A stretch of 32,239 bases of DNA from Ruminiclostridium sp. (GTDB lineage: Bacteria; Bacillota; Clostridia; Oscillospirales; Ruminococcaceae), in the NCBI GenBank assembly GCA_017465545.1, contig JAFTVY010000040.1, forward strand, positions 1 to 32,239, read 5' to 3'. Shown here piece by piece: positions 32,218 to 32,239 of this stretch. The notes under the pieces are model-generated. The model was not told the origin of the DNA. It did not search any database and worked only from the letters and a program-made list of their open reading frames with translations. The position numbers and the translations under genes are program-made. Numbering within the stretch: position 1 is the stretch's first letter; each line of letters opens with the position of its first letter.

Positions 32218-32239
32218 CTGTGATTCCTTCCTGCCGATG

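Overview
The window looks like a chromosomal segment of a Gram-positive gut Oscillospiraceae bacterium, close to [Eubacterium] siraeum or Ruminococcus. The reasons are a type VI-D Cas13d effector with a direct repeat very like the one I recall for E. siraeum Cas13d, a Firmicutes-type flagellar gene order (flgK-flgL-yviE-fliW-csrA-fliD-fliS), strong AGGAGG ribosome binding sites and consensus TTGACA-17-TATAAT promoters. Every protein gene I can support is on the minus strand, so transcription runs from high to low coordinates. No tRNA or rRNA gene was seen.

Region 1 (1-5140) is a CRISPR-Cas13d locus. The left edge holds the probable end of an IS200/IS605-like element. Next is cas13d with both HEPN RX4H motifs intact. 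Upstream of cas13d, in the same orientation, is an unusual compound CRISPR: 23 direct repeats in three consecutive sub-arrays (8, 2 and 13 repeats). Each sub-array follows its own copy of a leader of about 150 bp that carries a near-consensus promoter. The two upstream sub-arrays end in a modified repeat that has become a long palindrome followed by a T-run, which looks like a terminator. The sub-array next to cas13d ends without one, so cas13d is probably expressed by read-through from its leader. Five spacer positions are filled by 52-90 bp REP-like elements (GTAG plus a hairpin). No cas1, cas2 or WYL-accessory gene is in the window.

Region 2 (5143-5534) is a gene-free block of about ten small hairpins joined by GATAT/GTGATAT-type linkers and enclosed by an 11-bp inverted repeat. 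It separates the CRISPR locus from the next operon.

Region 3 (5546-20027) is a ten-gene operon behind a perfect consensus promoter. It encodes two LolD/MacB-type ATPases (one fused to an AbrB-like domain), a giant solute-binding protein, a MalF/MalG-type permease pair, a membrane-anchored NHL/TPR protein, a Yip1-like membrane protein, a secreted DUF5696-like protein and a second permease pair. Together they suggest a large envelope transport machine, probably carbohydrate-related, whose substrate and ATPase pairing are not obvious.

Region 4 (20350-24585) holds separate units: an ABC-F ATPase, a SurA/PrsA-like lipoprotein and a lone type IV pseudopilin, mostly with recognisable promoters or terminators.

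Region 5 (24608-32239) is a flagellar operon encoding hook-filament junction proteins (FlgK, FlgL), the FliW-CsrA regulatory pair, a FliD cap with a large acidic insertion, the chaperone FliS and a FliT/FlgN-like helical protein, closed by a strong terminator. Its promoter and the flagellin gene lie outside the window.
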